Below are positions 1 through 11,056 of a DNA stretch of 64,000 nucleotides, piece after piece; within the stretch, counting starts at the first letter, position 1; the number at the start of each line of letters is the position of its first letter. The DNA is from Actinernus sp. WN-2022 (lineage: Eukaryota > Cnidaria > Anthozoa > Actiniaria > Actinernidae). The stretch spans positions 1,830,501-1,894,500 of the forward strand of contig JAOWCC010000044.1 in assembly GCA_030867875.1 (NCBI GenBank), written 5' to 3'. The notes under the pieces were generated by a model that saw nothing but the letters and a program-made list of their open reading frames with translations, did no database searches and was not told the origin of the DNA. The translations under genes and the position numbers were made by a program.

Positions 1-375
1 CATAGACTGCCGCCAACTAAAAAGGTCCAAAACCGGCTCATTGTCAAATTTACGAGACGCGCGAAGCGAGATGAGATATACAAGAAGCGGAGTAAGCTGC
101 AAACGAAACGTACTAAGGATCTCCCTACAGTTCACGCACAGCCTGAGTCATCTGCCATCAGCCACAAAGCTGCTATACATGTAAACGAAAGTCTAACCTC
201 GTACAGGAAGAAGCTATTCGGTAGAATACTAGAATTTAAGCGAAATAATAACTATAAATACCTGTGGACTGTGAACGGTAAAATTATGTTAAGGGAAAGT
301 GACACCTCGTCTCCTCTTTGCTTCGTAACATGCGAGCAGTTTGAGGATTATATCGATTATGCAGCACAAAGTTAA
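1..375 (+). CDS. C-terminal part of an FP-domain (baculovirus FP25K-like) LINE ORF1-type protein, 5'-partial
   Basis: Frame 1 is open from the first base to TAA at 373-375, so the gene starts before the window. The 124 visible residues are basic at the start (VKFTRRAKRDEIYKKR) and later carry a pattern typical of FP-domain proteins: a conserved INE/VNE-SLT-YR-KLF stretch, then WTVNGKI-LRE and a closing F-DYI. In animal genomes this domain is mostly the RNA-binding first protein of non-LTR retrotransposons. It could be ORF1 of the LINE that begins about 900 bp downstream, but that spacing is large and a hairpin element lies between, so the link is only a possibility. No break is visible in the part present. 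Confidence 0.6.
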   Translation, partial: HRLPPTKKVQNRLIVKFTRRAKRDEIYKKRSKLQTKRTKDLPTVHAQPESSAISHKAAIHVNESLTSYRKKLFGRILEFKRNNNYKYLWTVNGKIMLRESDTSSPLCFVTCEQFEDYIDYAAQS

Positions 376-1278
376 GTACTGTTTAAAACACGTGCTGTGA
401 GTGTTTTAAACGGCTTCAAAAACGCTTTAAGAATGCAATGAAAGAAAGACGCACATCTCAAGGGAATGGTTACTTAATGAACCATTGAACCTTTGTATTC
501 ACAACGCCATGCAAAATATTCGAGTAATCACCGCCTGCAATTACGAACATCTCAAGGGAATGATATGAATAAATTACCATACTATGTTGTTTGAAGCGGC
601 ATTTCGCAATGCAAGAAGAATCTGCACTTGAAGGATTTGGTGTCGTGGTTTACCTCGATAAAGTTCAAGACTTGGAAAGCGATGTGACTGACATGACGGC
701 AGACTCTAAATATTTGACTCCGGCACAAAATATGTAAGTTTAATGCACGTTTTTATAATTTTACGGCTTTGAGTTTGGTTTAATAATTTGAACTAAACAG
801 TGGCTCGGTAAACAAGTAATGGTAGTTGGATAACTTCATTTTAAAAATATTATCTGTCTATCTCGGTAGTCTGCTGATATTAGTAAATTTAGTGCAAAAT
901 TTATTATCTAGGTACATTATGTTCCGTGTACTTTTTGCTATCTTTGGGTCTTTATCAGTGAATTCTTAATTAGGATGAAACTTTATATAAAATTTCATGT
1001 TCATTAATATTCTTTATATAAAACGTTCATCCTAATTAGCAATTCAGTGAGAAAGCTGAAACATCAATAGAAATTCCATTGTCTCAATCATTAACCCCGT
1101 TTCCCTCTGGGACAGAATTCAAATCCCTCCGCGGGCCTTTTAGAATGATGAGATTTTATCAGGTATAAAGGAGCATGCACGTGACTGATTTGCTTCATCT
1201 GATTGGACAAAATGCTCATTAATTATTCATGAGTTTTTGAATGTGGATTATTTTGCACAAATGTAACTTGCAACTAAC
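376..1278. other. Non-coding stretch with a possible short exon at 609-733
   Basis: No long reading frame is present. A short phrase, acatctcaagggaatg, occurs twice, near 454 and 548. An ATG at 609 opens 41 codons that run into GTAAGTTT at 734, a good splice-donor consensus, so 609-733 could be a first coding exon. No partner exon was recognised and the call is weak. The only other structure is the hairpin repeat at 955-1050. Confidence 0.3.
955..1050. repeat. Short palindromic (MITE-like) repeat
   Basis: The left arm tcagtgaattcttaattagg continues as atgaa and is matched, with few mismatches, by the reverse complement of the right arm ending at 1050. The loop holds two tttatataaa motifs. 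The size and structure suit a snap-back MITE. No target duplication could be defined. Confidence 0.6.
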
Positions 1279-4200
1279 ATGGCTGACAATCAGGAAACTG
1301 TAAGTGTAGTATACCTTCCAATATATTATTTGATAGAGAGTCCAACAATTCACCTAGCAGCTGGTCTGGTAGGCTAAATCATGATTTTGATCTGTATGAC
1401 CTATTTCATAACCCCGACAAATCTGATGAATGCGACCCTGACTTAATGCTATCACCCCCTCGCTCTGATTACTTTTCAATCCCCGAATTAAATAAAGTAA
1501 TTAGGGAGTCTGGCTCCCAAACTTTCACTATTTTTCACTGCAATATCAGAAGCTTGTCTAAAAATCTAAATTTGCTTGAGGAAATACTTTCCACTCTAGA
1601 TTCTAAACCTGATATAATAGGGGTCACTGAAACTAAGCTTAATGAATTTTTGGTAGCTAATGTTAATATTGAATCTTATAATTTTTTTCACACTGATTCT
1701 CCGACTAATGCTGGTGGGGCTGCTTTGTATATAGCTAACAGTCTAAAAGCTATTCCCCGACCTGATATAAAATTTGATATGAATTTGGTTGAATCCTGCT
1801 GGTCTCAAATTGACAATGGTAAAAATAAAAAAGCAATAATTGTTGGTTGTATATATAGGCACCCTACCTGTGATCTTATTCAATTTACTACACAACTGAA
1901 TAATATAATTAAACTACTAAACCCTAAGTATCAGCTTTACATTTTTGGAGATATGAATATTGATTTTTTGAAGATTAATATGCACCCTCCAACAGAAGAA
2001 TACATAGATATGCTTTACACAAATGGTCTTCTTCCTATTATAACTAAACCCACTAGAATAACTGATCATACTTCAACCCTTATTGACCATATATACACTA
2101 ACTCGCCCATTTCCCAGGTTATATCTGGAATAGTTACTGTAGATCTATCTGACCACTTACCAGTGATCTGTATTGTTAAATCAAAAATAGATAAAGCAAC
2201 TAGTAAACGTCTTGATAGAGATTATTCAAAATTTAATAGTGACTAATTTTTAAATGATATAAATCTTATAAATTGGGAAGAAATCCTATCACCTACTAAA
2301 AATCTGAATGAAAAAAGCCATGATGCAATTACTGCAGTAAACAACATTGTTAATAAGCATGCCCCTATAAAACAGGCTACCCGAAGTAAACAAAAACAAC
2401 TAAATAGACCATGGATTACAGCTGGTATTCTTAAATCTATTAAAAGAAAACAAAAAATGTATCATACACATTTTCATAGCAAAGAACCAGAAAAAATAGA
2501 GAAATATAAGAAATATGCAAATATGCTAGCACATTTGAAAAATAAATGTAAAACAAGTTACTATAGCTCTCAGTTTTTAAAGTATAAGGATAATCTTAAA
2601 TCTACTTGGAGGCTTATAGGTAATCTTATTAAACGGAAAACTAAAGGACAGTCCCTCCCTACTTGAATTACTTATGGTAATAAGACTTATACCAATGTGG
2701 CTGATATAGCCGAGCAATTTAATGACTTCTTTGTAAATGTAGGGCCAAATCTGGCAAGTAAGATAACAACTGATCCAACAACAAAGGAACCTACTCAGTA
2801 TATAAGCCAGTCTCCATCTTGTAGCTTCTTTATGTCTCCAGTGACTGAATGTCAAGTTTTTACTCTTTTTGCTAGCCTGAATGAGGACAAGGCTTATATT
2901 AACATACCTAATAAATTTATTAAGCTTGCAAGTGCCCCTCTATCAATCCTCTTTACCAAAATATATAATGAGTCAATTTCGACAGGAATAGTTCCTGATA
3001 TTTTTAAGATTTCAAGAATAACCCCAGTATTTAAAAATGGAAGTGCTATTGAACTAGGAAACTATAGGCCTATAGCTATTATATCTGTCTTCAGTAAAGT
3101 TCTTGAGAAACTGATCCATAATCAGCTTATGTTTTTCCTAGAAAAGCAAGGTATACTGTATAATTATCAATTTGGATTTAGGAAAGGCTCCTCAACTGAG
3201 CATGCAATTTTAGAAACAGTAGAGAACCTAAAAACAGCTATAGATGAAGGTAAAATAACTTGCGGAATATTCTTGGATTTTTCCAAAGCATTCGACACAA
3301 TAAATCATGAGATACTGCTTGCAAAGATGTACAAATATGGAATCCGAGGATTACCCCATACCTGGTTTACCAGTTACCTAAAGGATCGGAAACAATATGT
3401 AAAAATAGATGATACAGAATCTAGTTTTAGGCCTATAGTATGTGGTATTCCTCAAGGATCTACGTTAGGTCCCCTGCTATTCCTGCTATATATATAAATG
3501 ATCTTCCAAATTCGTCTAAGAAACTGCTATTTAGAATATTTGCAGATGATACTAATATTTTTTATTCTTCAAAAAACCTGAACGAATTAGAAAGGGTTAT
3601 AAATGATGAACTTGTTAATGTTCTAAAATACTGTGCTGCTAACAAACTTTCAATCAACTTTAAGAAGACAAATTATATGCTAATTACATCCCCTAGAAAA
3701 AAGCCTAATATATCCATAACAACATGTAATATAGAAGAAAAAACGCAGATAAAATATTTAGGTGTTTTTATTGACAACCATTTACAATGGAATGCACAAA
3801 TAAAACATGTTAATAATAAACTTGCAAAGAATATAGGTATTTTAAATAAACTTAGATACTATGTACCTATTAGCACACTTAAACAACTTTACTATACCCT
3901 GATATATCCATATATTAATTACGGCCTGATGAGCTGGGGCACTGCTTGCCAATCTCGGTTACAAGTAATCAAAACAAAATAAATGTATCCGCACTATATT
4001 TTTTTGCTAAAAAAAGAGAGAGTGCTGTTCCATATTATAAGCTCCTTGATATACTTAATGTTGAGAATGCCTTTAACCTTAAAATCTCTACTCTTATTCA
4101 TAAAATTAAATATGTTAAAACAGATATTCCCCTAGCCTTTGCTGAATTAATCCCATCTGTTTCAGAAATCCATAACTATAATACTAGATATGCTTTAAAT

Positions 4201-4362
4201 AAGAATCTATACAGACCAGCTTCTAGGACAAACTATGGCTTATCAAGATTTAAGACCCTTGCATCAAGAATATGGGAAAAAATCCCTCTGAAAATCAAAA
4301 ACTTATCACATAGTGGCTTTAAAAAAGAATACAAACTGTTCCTACTTGACAGCCAGCTATAA
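1279..4362 (+). pseudogene. LINE A ORF2: endonuclease-reverse transcriptase, broken
   Basis: The endonuclease part (1446-2246) shows the usual series: FHCNIRSL, GVTETKLNE, a YRHP segment, FGDMNID and SDHLPV. The reverse-transcriptase part (2697-3982) shows FKISRITPVFKNG, NYRPI, QFGFRKGSSTEHA, DFSKAFDTINH, GIPQGSTLGPLLF and FADDTNIF. The C-terminal domain (3946-4362) has the NYNTRYA and IWEKIP phrases common in CR1/jockey-like elements. Breaks are in-frame stops at 2244-2246 and 2664-2666, frameshifts near 3480 and 3970, and a probable frameshift just after the start near 1300. It cannot make an active protein. It encodes target-primed reverse transcription functions of a retrotransposon. Confidence 0.85.
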
Positions 4363-5160
4363 TGATGATATTATTTTTATAAAGTTGGCATATATGACTA
4401 CTACATTCTTGAGAAACTTATTTACAGCGTTAGTATTGCTATAGTACTTAGTACTAGAATTAGTATTAGTATTAGAATTAACATAAGTATCAACATTAGC
4501 ATTAGATTATTATATTCATGAAATTATGAAACTTGAGAAACATTAACATTGAGATTATTATTATGTTTATGAAATTATTTATATGTAAACTAATTATAGT
4601 AATATTTCCTTTCGTATTATTAGCACCCTTTTCCTCTGCTCGTATTATTTACAGTATTAGTATTATTACAGTACTTAATTAATTAGTATTAGTATTAGTA
4701 TTAGCATTAGAATAATTAACATAAGTATCAACATTAGTATTAGGATTATTATATTCAAGAAATTATGAAACTTGAGAAACATTAGCATTAGGATTATTAT
4801 ATTCATGAAATTATTTATATGTAAACTAATTATAGCAATATTTCCTTTTGTATTACCAACACCCTTTTCCTCTGCTCTTTTTCTTATTTCTTTTGTATAA
4901 TTCCTCTGGAATCTTTTTCCTCAATTTCTTCTCTGCACTTTTTCCTATTTATATAATTCTTCTTTTTTCCCCTTCGACTATTATACCTATGGTAGTGATC
5001 AACTCGAAAGCCTAGCGGCTACTTTGACCACAACGCACATCTAACCTAGCTCATTAAGTTTAATAGCTTATATTATCATTCCTTTTTCCTACATATTTGT
5101 AAATTCTATTTAAAAAAAAGGAAAAATAGTGCAAAATAAATGAATCTGAATCTGATCTGG
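4363..5160 (+). repeat. LINE A 3' untranslated region with ATTAGT-type microsatellites
   Basis: There is no reading frame. Runs of attagt/attagc units occur at about 4440-4510 and 4680-4745. They are followed by a near-duplicate block (attatattcatgaaattatgaaacttgag and relatives, about 4510-4580 and 4745-4830). The region ends with a short aatctg run at 5142-5160. The microsatellites are AT-rich and variable, and nothing else was seen. Confidence 0.6.
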
Positions 5161-8090
5161 ATTCATCATCGAAGATGCTTGATCTCCAGTCTTGAGTTTC
5201 AATATCCTCTCTGTTTAGTATATTTATAAAACCGCTTGATCTCGTTTTCATCAATAACGGCATCTTGTTGGGATTCCCAGCAATAGCCAAAGCCATTCTG
5301 AAATAATATAGCTTTAATTTGCATTGCCCAGTTCTTCGAATTTGTGTGACTTAGCATATCTAAGAAGGCTTGCTTTGCGATTCTATTTTCGTCTAATGTT
5401 AGAAGGCGTGCCCAGAATGATAATGCCTTAGATTTTACTTCGATAATGATGGGGAAACGGCCTAATTCTGCACGGCAAGCTTTGTTCACCGCTCTTTTGC
5501 TTACGCCTAGGATTTGTTTACAGAACTTTGTGTGAACTTGTTCTATTGGGTCACGTGATTCATTATATTTAACAGTATCAAGACCCCAAATTTCAGAGCC
5601 ATATGTGAGAATGGGTTTTATTAGGGTATCGAATAGGTGTAAGGTAAGTGGCAGGTCTCTTCTAAATGAGATTGCGGAGTGAGTAAAAAGCTGTTAGTGC
5701 AACCTTTTCAGCTCTTGTTTTGCTATAGTAAATGATCCAGAGGCACTTAAAGTCAATCCTAAATACTTATATTTAGTTACGTTCTCAATCGGTGTTGTCC
5801 CAACGTTGAATGAATAACGATTTAGTTTTCTACCATTAGGGTTAAATATTATTACTTTTGTTTTATTTTCGTCGATGCAGAGACTGTTGGCTTTGCCGTA
5901 ATCCAGTAGGCATTTTAAATTGTTTTGTAATCCCAACTGAGACTTTGAGATAATTACTAAATCGTCTGCGTATAGTAAGCAGCTAACGGTTCTATTGTTT
6001 AGTTCGGGGGCGTCTTTGTCTTTGTTAAGAATGTTTGCTAGATCACTTAAATATATATTGAAAAGGGTAGGTGACAACATGCACTTAACTCCTTTGAGGC
6101 ACGCAAATTCCTCCGAGATGTGTCCGTCAAGTTTAACACACGCGGAGTCTTTGCTGTACATGTCTTTAATAATGGCAAGAAAATTTCCGTTAATAGCAAT
6201 GTTGTTTAACTTTGTGTATAATTTGTCGCGTGATATGTTGTCGAAGGCTTTGCTAAAATCGATGAAGCAAAGTGTACAAGAAATTATTCCTAGGTTTTGG
6301 TTTGTTCTTTATATATTTGTCGATCAGCACTTTTAATATTAAAAGATTGTCAGTACCTCTAAATGTTTTCCTGAAACCTGCTTGTTCTTGAGGCAGGATA
6401 TTGTGAAAATCTAGGTAGCTAACTAGCCGTGTATTTAATAGCAGAGCAAAAAGTTTTCCTAGGTGGGACAGGATCGTAATTCCTCTGTAGTTTCCTGGCT
6501 CTGATTTCGTGCCTTTTTTAGATATAGGAGTTATGTATCCAAAGGCCCAAATTTTAGGATATATTTTCGAGTTTAGAATATAATTAAATAACATAGTTAT
6601 TGTTTCCGATAGTAGTTTATAACTGACCTTCAGGAATTCGTTGTTAATAAAATCGCTTCCGGGTGTTTTGCCGCTTTTAAGTGCTTTAATTCCATTTATC
6701 ACTTCTTCTTTCGTAAATGCGAAGTCAAGTGGACCGGCTTCATTGTTTTCGGCATGCATATTTGTGTCGTGTGTTTCACCAATGTTGTCTTTTTCGGCTT
6801 TGTTGAGATCTTTGAAATATTCATGAAAGCTGCTTAGATCAACATGCATGGTATCATCTGCTCTATTGTTGTCGGTGTTTAAGTTTCTTAGTGCTTTCCA
6901 GAACTGCCGTGGGTTGTGTGATCTTAGCTTTGATAGTTTATCAAATTCACTATCATAGAACTTTCGTTTCTTCCGTTTTAGTAGTTTCCTAAACATTTTC
7001 TTGTTGCTATTTAGCAATTCCCTTATATCCTCCCTGTTTGGATGTCTAGTCCTAAGTTTACCTAAATTAGTTAAGTTAACTTTTTGTATTTTACATTCAC
7101 GATCGAACCATTTATTTTCTTCACGTTTTGTTTTATCGACGTTAGTATTTTTTTATTGCCCCAGCATTGTCAAGAACTTTATGTATAAGCTTATTAAAGT
7201 CTTCAACAAGCAGACGCCTGCCCTTATTTTGACTTTCGTCGTTAACCGGAAGTGGTACTTTCTTTACCTCTATACTATATGTAATATATGAGTGGTCCGA
7301 AATATGAGGTTTTAGATCTTCTACTTTTAAATATTGAAATGAGTTTAATGTTTCCTTATCTGAAATGACGTAGTCAACTAGACTCGAGCCGTTTGGTTGG
7401 TGACAGGTCTTCAAGCCTTTCCGCCGGATCCCCGATGATTCTACCGTTGGCAATTTTTAGGCCGTTTGCGATACACGAGTCGATGAGTTGTTTGCCCCTA
7501 TTGTCAATATTGTTTTTATCAAGGGATTGCCTTGTTGTTACGGCATTTTCATGTACATACCCATCAGGTAATTGAAAAAAATTGTGTATATTCGAGTCGT
7601 CAATTATATCCTGTAACTGTCCAGTCCTGGCATTAAAATCTCCTTGTAATATTACGTGACCCTTTTGAGAAAAACTAATTAAATCTTGATCAAGTTCGTC
7701 GATGTAGTTTGCATTTGATTGGTTTTCCATATTTTCCGGGCTAAAATAAACTGTCCCTAGAAATATGTCTTTGTTTGTTTGGAAATGTTTCTTGTCTAGA
7801 ATGTTGTCGTTCTTAGTTGGTACATAAGATACTGCGTTTTTTAACGACTTTTTTATATAAACTGATAACCCGCCGTGATATTTTGTTCTTGATTTTGGTC
7901 TAAACATGGAGTAACATTGATAATTTTTCACATCGAGTTCTGAATTTTCACTGGCATGCGTTTCTGTCAACCCAAATATATCATGGCTGTTTATTACACC
8001 TAGTACGTCCGTCTGGTTAAGTTTCTTTCCAAGCACTCTACTATTATGTTCGTGAATGTTCCAAACCCCAATATTAATATTATCAGGCAT
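5161..8090 (-). pseudogene. LINE B ORF2: endonuclease-reverse transcriptase, broken
   Basis: The endonuclease (8090-7374, continuing in another frame to 7142) has GVWNIHEHNS, GLTETHASE, KYHGGLSVYIKK, QGDFNARTG and ISDHSYI. The reverse transcriptase (7140-5490) has FWKALRNLN, FGYITPISKKGTKSEPGNYR, PQEQAGFRK, FSKAFDNI, MLSPTLFNIYLSDL and LLYADDLVIISKS. A C-terminal part with ELGRFPIIIEV and LSFWARLL follows, as in the L2-like group. Frameshifts lie near 7440, 7142, 6285 and 5690, and near 5240 before the LINE A junction; a stop lies near 5665. The conserved QG of the GVRQGC motif appears lost just upstream of MLSPT. Inactive. Confidence 0.85.
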
Positions 8091-8098
8091 TAATTATG

Positions 8099-9382
8099 TT
8101 AGAAATTTCGATGATATGAAGGGTGGCCAAACTGGTGGTTAGACATTGTATTTCTATTATATAGATTGTCACTCACTTGTCCAAGATTGCTTAACCATTT
8201 CACTAACTGACTTACTGAGACCATACCTGGCGCCGCAGGTGGATACTCAGATGTCCTACCACGATAATGTTGTTGATCCTCGTCTGATCTTCTAGTCTGG
8301 TATCCGGTCTGGTATCCGGTCTGGTATCCGGTCTGGTATCCGGTCTGGTATCCGGTCTGGTATCCGGTCTGGTATCCGGTCTGGTATCCGGTCTGGTATC
8401 CGGTCTGGTATCCGGTCTGGTATCGTTGCGATCCACCGTCGGCCCTTCGGGACTGATATCGGGTCTCGTATTGATGGTCTTCATCTGGTCTTCGGTTCTG
8501 GTATGTAGGTCTTGTGTTCCGAGTCGCATAACGAAGACCGAGCGCCTCCTTTAGGTTTGCCGCTAGAATGCGGGTTCCCGTCTGGTTGTTGAGGTGCAGC
8601 TCATCGTAAAACACCCGTTCGTTGGTTCCTCCGTCTGCTCGTCTTGTTAATCTGCTGTTATCCAGGTATTCCATGTTGTCTAATTCTCGGGCCATTTCGC
8701 ACAAATCATCATTAATGACTTTAATCATCCTGTTCTTCTCTCTGTCTGTGCGATGCTCTATAATTCCCGATAGAATAATCTTGCAATTCGTCCATTTGCT
8801 TCTCAATATAGTAGTTAACTGTACAAAGTCGTTTAATATAGTGTCCTTGTGTTTAGTATTAACGTCATTTGTTCCTAAGTGAATAACTACTTGTTTGTAG
8901 TTGGTGTCGTCATCCATGTAGTTTACATAGCTGATTGCTTCCTTTGTTCCACCGCCACTGAGCATTTGCTTGTTCACATAACAATCTCTTGCTAGAAGTG
9001 TTTGTCTTACACCTCTCATCATGGAATCAGCAATGATCAGTATTGGTCCTTTTGAATCAGAGGCTCTATTGTTATCCCTTTGCACGGTCGACTCCATCCT
9101 CGAGGTACTTGGATCGACTTCAGTGGTATTAGTTATCGTCTCGTTCCGTGGTGTTGTTGGCACTGTCTCAACACGTGACGGTGGACAATCGCTGAGGACT
9201 TCATAACGGTTGCTGGTATTTAAAGGAGACGAGAAGACACTTGCTTCGGATCTTGTATCATTTCTCTCCTGTGCGTCTACAATTACATGCCCTGGATTTG
9301 GGCGTGCAGTTTTTTCGAACTCTTCAACTTTTGTTATAATTGCCATCAATTTCTTTGTAGTTGCCTTGAGCTCATTCTGCAT
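8099..9382 (-). CDS. LINE B ORF1, C-terminal part: SGNH/GDSL-type esterase with a GYQT repeat tail
   Basis: A 427-aa frame reads without a break. After a short coiled-coil start (MQNELKATTKKLM) and a linker, an SGNH hydrolase domain covers about residues 110-270. Block I is ILIIADSMMRGV (catalytic Ser), block III is HLGTNDVN, and the catalytic Asp-His block is YDELHLNN. Esterase-type ORF1 proteins are known from CR1/L2 LINEs. Their exact role in retrotransposition is unclear. After the esterase come about ten GYQT tetrapeptides made by a 12-bp DNA repeat, then a short tail. The first Met used here is internal: the true protein starts upstream (9926) and a frameshift near 9398, in a T7 run, separates the pieces. 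Confidence 0.75.
   Translation of the reverse strand: MQNELKATTKKLMAIITKVEEFEKTARPNPGHVIVDAQERNDTRSEASVFSSPLNTSNRYEVLSDCPPSRVETVPTTPRNETITNTTEVDPSTSRMESTVQRDNNRASDSKGPILIIADSMMRGVRQTLLARDCYVNKQMLSGGGTKEAISYVNYMDDDTNYKQVVIHLGTNDVNTKHKDTILNDFVQLTTILRSKWTNCKIILSGIIEHRTDREKNRMIKVINDDLCEMARELDNMEYLDNSRLTRRADGGTNERVFYDELHLNNQTGTRILAANLKEALGLRYATRNTRPTYQNRRPDEDHQYETRYQSRRADGGSQRYQTGYQTGYQTGYQTGYQTGYQTGYQTGYQTGYQTGYQTGYQTRRSDEDQQHYRGRTSEYPPAAPGMVSVSQLVKWLSNLGQVSDNLYNRNTMSNHQFGHPSYHRNF
8297..8424 (-). repeat. 12-bp minisatellite inside LINE B ORF1 (about 10 units)
   Basis: The plus strand repeats ctggtatccggt about ten times with almost no variation. On the coding (minus) strand it encodes Gly-Tyr-Gln-Thr repeats. 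The 12-bp period keeps the frame, so copy-number change lengthens or shortens the protein tail without breaking it. The near identity of the units points to recent expansion. Confidence 0.9.
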
Positions 9383-9534
9383 CTGACTGACTGTTTTTTT
9401 AAGTGACTTATTTCAGATGCAAATTCCTGTCTCAGGTTCTCCTTCGCTTCCTCTAGTTTGTTGTCATATTGAATAATTAATTCTTTCAGCTTCGTTTTCA
9501 ATTTCTTCTCTAAATCTTCTATCTTCTCGTTCAT
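9346..9534 (-). pseudogene. LINE B ORF1, coiled-coil segment, separated by frameshifts
   Basis: This 62-codon frame is dense in Glu, Lys and Leu with heptad-like spacing (MNEKIEDLEKKLKTKLKELI), as expected of an oligomerising coiled coil in a LINE ORF1. Its ATG overlaps the TGA of the upstream hybrid-binding segment (ATGA at about 9531-9534). Its 3' end loses the frame at a T7 run near 9398, and the esterase frame continues there. It is most simply the middle of one ORF1 protein broken twice. Confidence 0.65.
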
Positions 9535-9926
9535 GTTATTTGTTCTGATAATTTCGCCGCTAAGTGATTTTCCAGGTCGTCGTTAAATGAGGATTGTGTT
9601 TTCTCAAAGGTTTGTAAAGCATCTAAACTCTTCTCTAGATTCTCGAGCAGACATTTCTCTTCGTTTATCGCACTAGTCATGGATTCGGCCAGATTTGAAT
9701 CACTTTGTCTTCTTCTACGTTGAGTCGTTTCCTTTAGGCTTATTTCATTTGGCTTTTCCGTTTGCTTTTCCTTTGCTTCTTCAAGAGTGTCGTATTTCTT
9801 GCAGCCGCGTCCCGGTTTTCCCGTTATTAGTTTTTCGCAATCGTCCCATGAGTTAACGATTCCTGTATCCGAATTGTGCCACCATGTATAGAAAGCTTCT
9901 TTTGTTGGCTTATTTCTACTTCCCAT
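9531..9926 (-). pseudogene. LINE B ORF1, N-terminal part: RNase H1/viroplasmin-like hybrid-binding domain
   Basis: The start is the ATG at 9926 (MGSRNKPTKEAF); the upstream in-frame codons look non-coding. Residues about 12-55 match the hybrid-binding domain of RNase H1 N-termini and caulimovirus viroplasmin: FYTWWHNSDTGIVNSWDDCE, then GKPGRGCKKYDTLEEAKE. In that family the domain binds RNA/DNA hybrids. A basic linker (RRRRRQ) and an acidic, Leu-rich helix region follow. The frame closes at TGA overlapping the next ATG. A nucleic-acid-binding N-terminus on a LINE ORF1 makes functional sense; this combination is discussed in the findings. Confidence 0.65.
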
Positions 9927-10088
9927 TGTTTTTACCCTCCAGAATGGCCACACTTAAGGATTTTTCAAAGATTTCGCGGAGCGGCCATGTTACACGTCCT
10001 CCTTCACTACCTACTTAATGTCAAATGCCCCATCTTGCTCGGGGGAGGGGGGGGGGGGTTGGGCGGGCTTGGAATTAATAGAGACATT

Positions 10089-10226
10089 ACTAACTGCGAC
10101 ATTTTAGGCCAATGATCAACGGCCGATTTTGGCGTCGGTAGTATAGTAGTAAAAACTTTATGCCATTAATCGACATTAAACAAATAAATCTACAAACTGA
10201 ACTACTGGCCTAAAATATCACAGTTA
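10089..10226. repeat. Short inverted-repeat (MITE-like) element
   Basis: The left arm taactgcgacattttaggcca (10089-10110) pairs with the right arm tggcctaaaatatcacagtta (10206-10226), with two mismatches. The loop is about 95 bp. Confidence 0.6.
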
Positions 10227-10925
10227 ATATACTGCTAAAACAACATATTATGTTATAATATATATAGTCCCGATCTGAATCGCTTGAAACGATTGCCCCG
10301 CTGTATCAGGCGCCTGCAAATCACTGTCTCCTCTACTAACTATGCTGGCATTCAAGGCGTCTCTAGGTGTCCACCTTGGCTTTGTCCCTCAATGTCTTTT
10401 TGTCTTTCCCATTTTTCAAGTCACACAAGAGAACTAGAACAACCGGCTATATTAACATTTTCTCGATGCGGCGAGTAGCTTTGATCGGAAATCGACATTG
10501 GCGGGAAATCTTGACAGATAGTTGAACTGCGATGAGAAATGATTGGCCAAGAGCTCGCTAATTGTTGGGGAGGCGGGGCTTCAGATTCATGCACGACAGA
10601 TGGCTAATTTTTTTAAGTGCTATTTTCTACGCTTTCTATTTTCAACCAAAACGGGATCGCGGAAAATTCGAGATTTTCAAAGAACTCAAAACGTTTTATG
10701 TATTCTTGTAGCCAATTTTATAAGCTTTAAAATGATACATGGATGATTTATGTATGATGTTTCCTCGAGGCGCTACGTAAATTTAGACTGGAAACGCACC
10801 CTGAAGGTATCCGGTAACCTGAAGCAAGTATTTTCTAATCTTAAGTTTCTATTATTATTCACTAGGTTATTTTTTGGGGGGCGGGGTGGGGCAGATACCC
10901 CGCTTGTCTCCCTGCTAGCTACGGC

Positions 10926-11056
10926 CAGGGGCCCCGTTTCTCGAAAGCCCCGATAACTTGATAACTTACCAGGCCCGGTAAGGAATACGTTTTTAGCATT
11001 TTTAACGGTATTACCGGGTCCGGTAAGTTATCGGGGCTTTCGAGAAACGGGCCCCT
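10926..11056. repeat. Palindromic MITE, 131 bp
   Basis: The left arm begins caggggccccgtttctcgaa and the right arm ends with its reverse complement, cgagaaacgggcccctg. The arms extend inward through agccccgataact and taccgggtccggtaa with few mismatches. It is a clear snap-back element, with arms of about 45-50 bp and a short AT-rich loop. Confidence 0.85.

Larger units (their letters stand above)
1279..5160 (+). mobile_element. LINE A: non-LTR retrotransposon of CR1/jockey-like type, inserted into LINE B
   Basis: It carries an apurinic endonuclease and reverse transcriptase (1279-4362), then an AT-rich 3' region. Its 3' end is a short hexamer-like run (gaatctgaatctgatctg, about 5142-5160), as CR1-type elements often have instead of a poly-A tail. 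Immediately right of 5160 the sequence reads as the interior of the reverse-transcriptase C-terminus of the opposite-strand LINE B. LINE A therefore landed inside LINE B. The left boundary is set by the putative ATG at 1279 and may lie further upstream. Confidence 0.7.
5161..10000 (-). mobile_element. LINE B: L2/CR1-like non-LTR retrotransposon with esterase ORF1 (3'-truncated here by LINE A)
   Basis: Read on the minus strand it has ORF1 pieces (9926 down to 8099) and then ORF2 endonuclease and reverse transcriptase (8090 down to about 5161). ORF1 and ORF2 are 8 bp apart, a typical LINE spacing. The reverse-transcriptase C-terminus stops abruptly at the LINE A tail. The rest of LINE B should lie left of LINE A, but I could not recognise it there. 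The 5' end is uncertain, near 9950-10000, just before a long G run. Confidence 0.75.

Noticed and set aside
8212..8529. Open frame of repeated Arg-Pro-Asp-Thr on the minus strand
   Set aside because: It is the alternative frame of the 12-bp repeat that encodes Gly-Tyr-Gln-Thr in the LINE esterase protein.
10020..10075. G-run as a sign of an assembly join
   Set aside because: G and C runs occur several times (43444, 46592, 46839) within otherwise continuous elements; no break in element structure coincides with this one.
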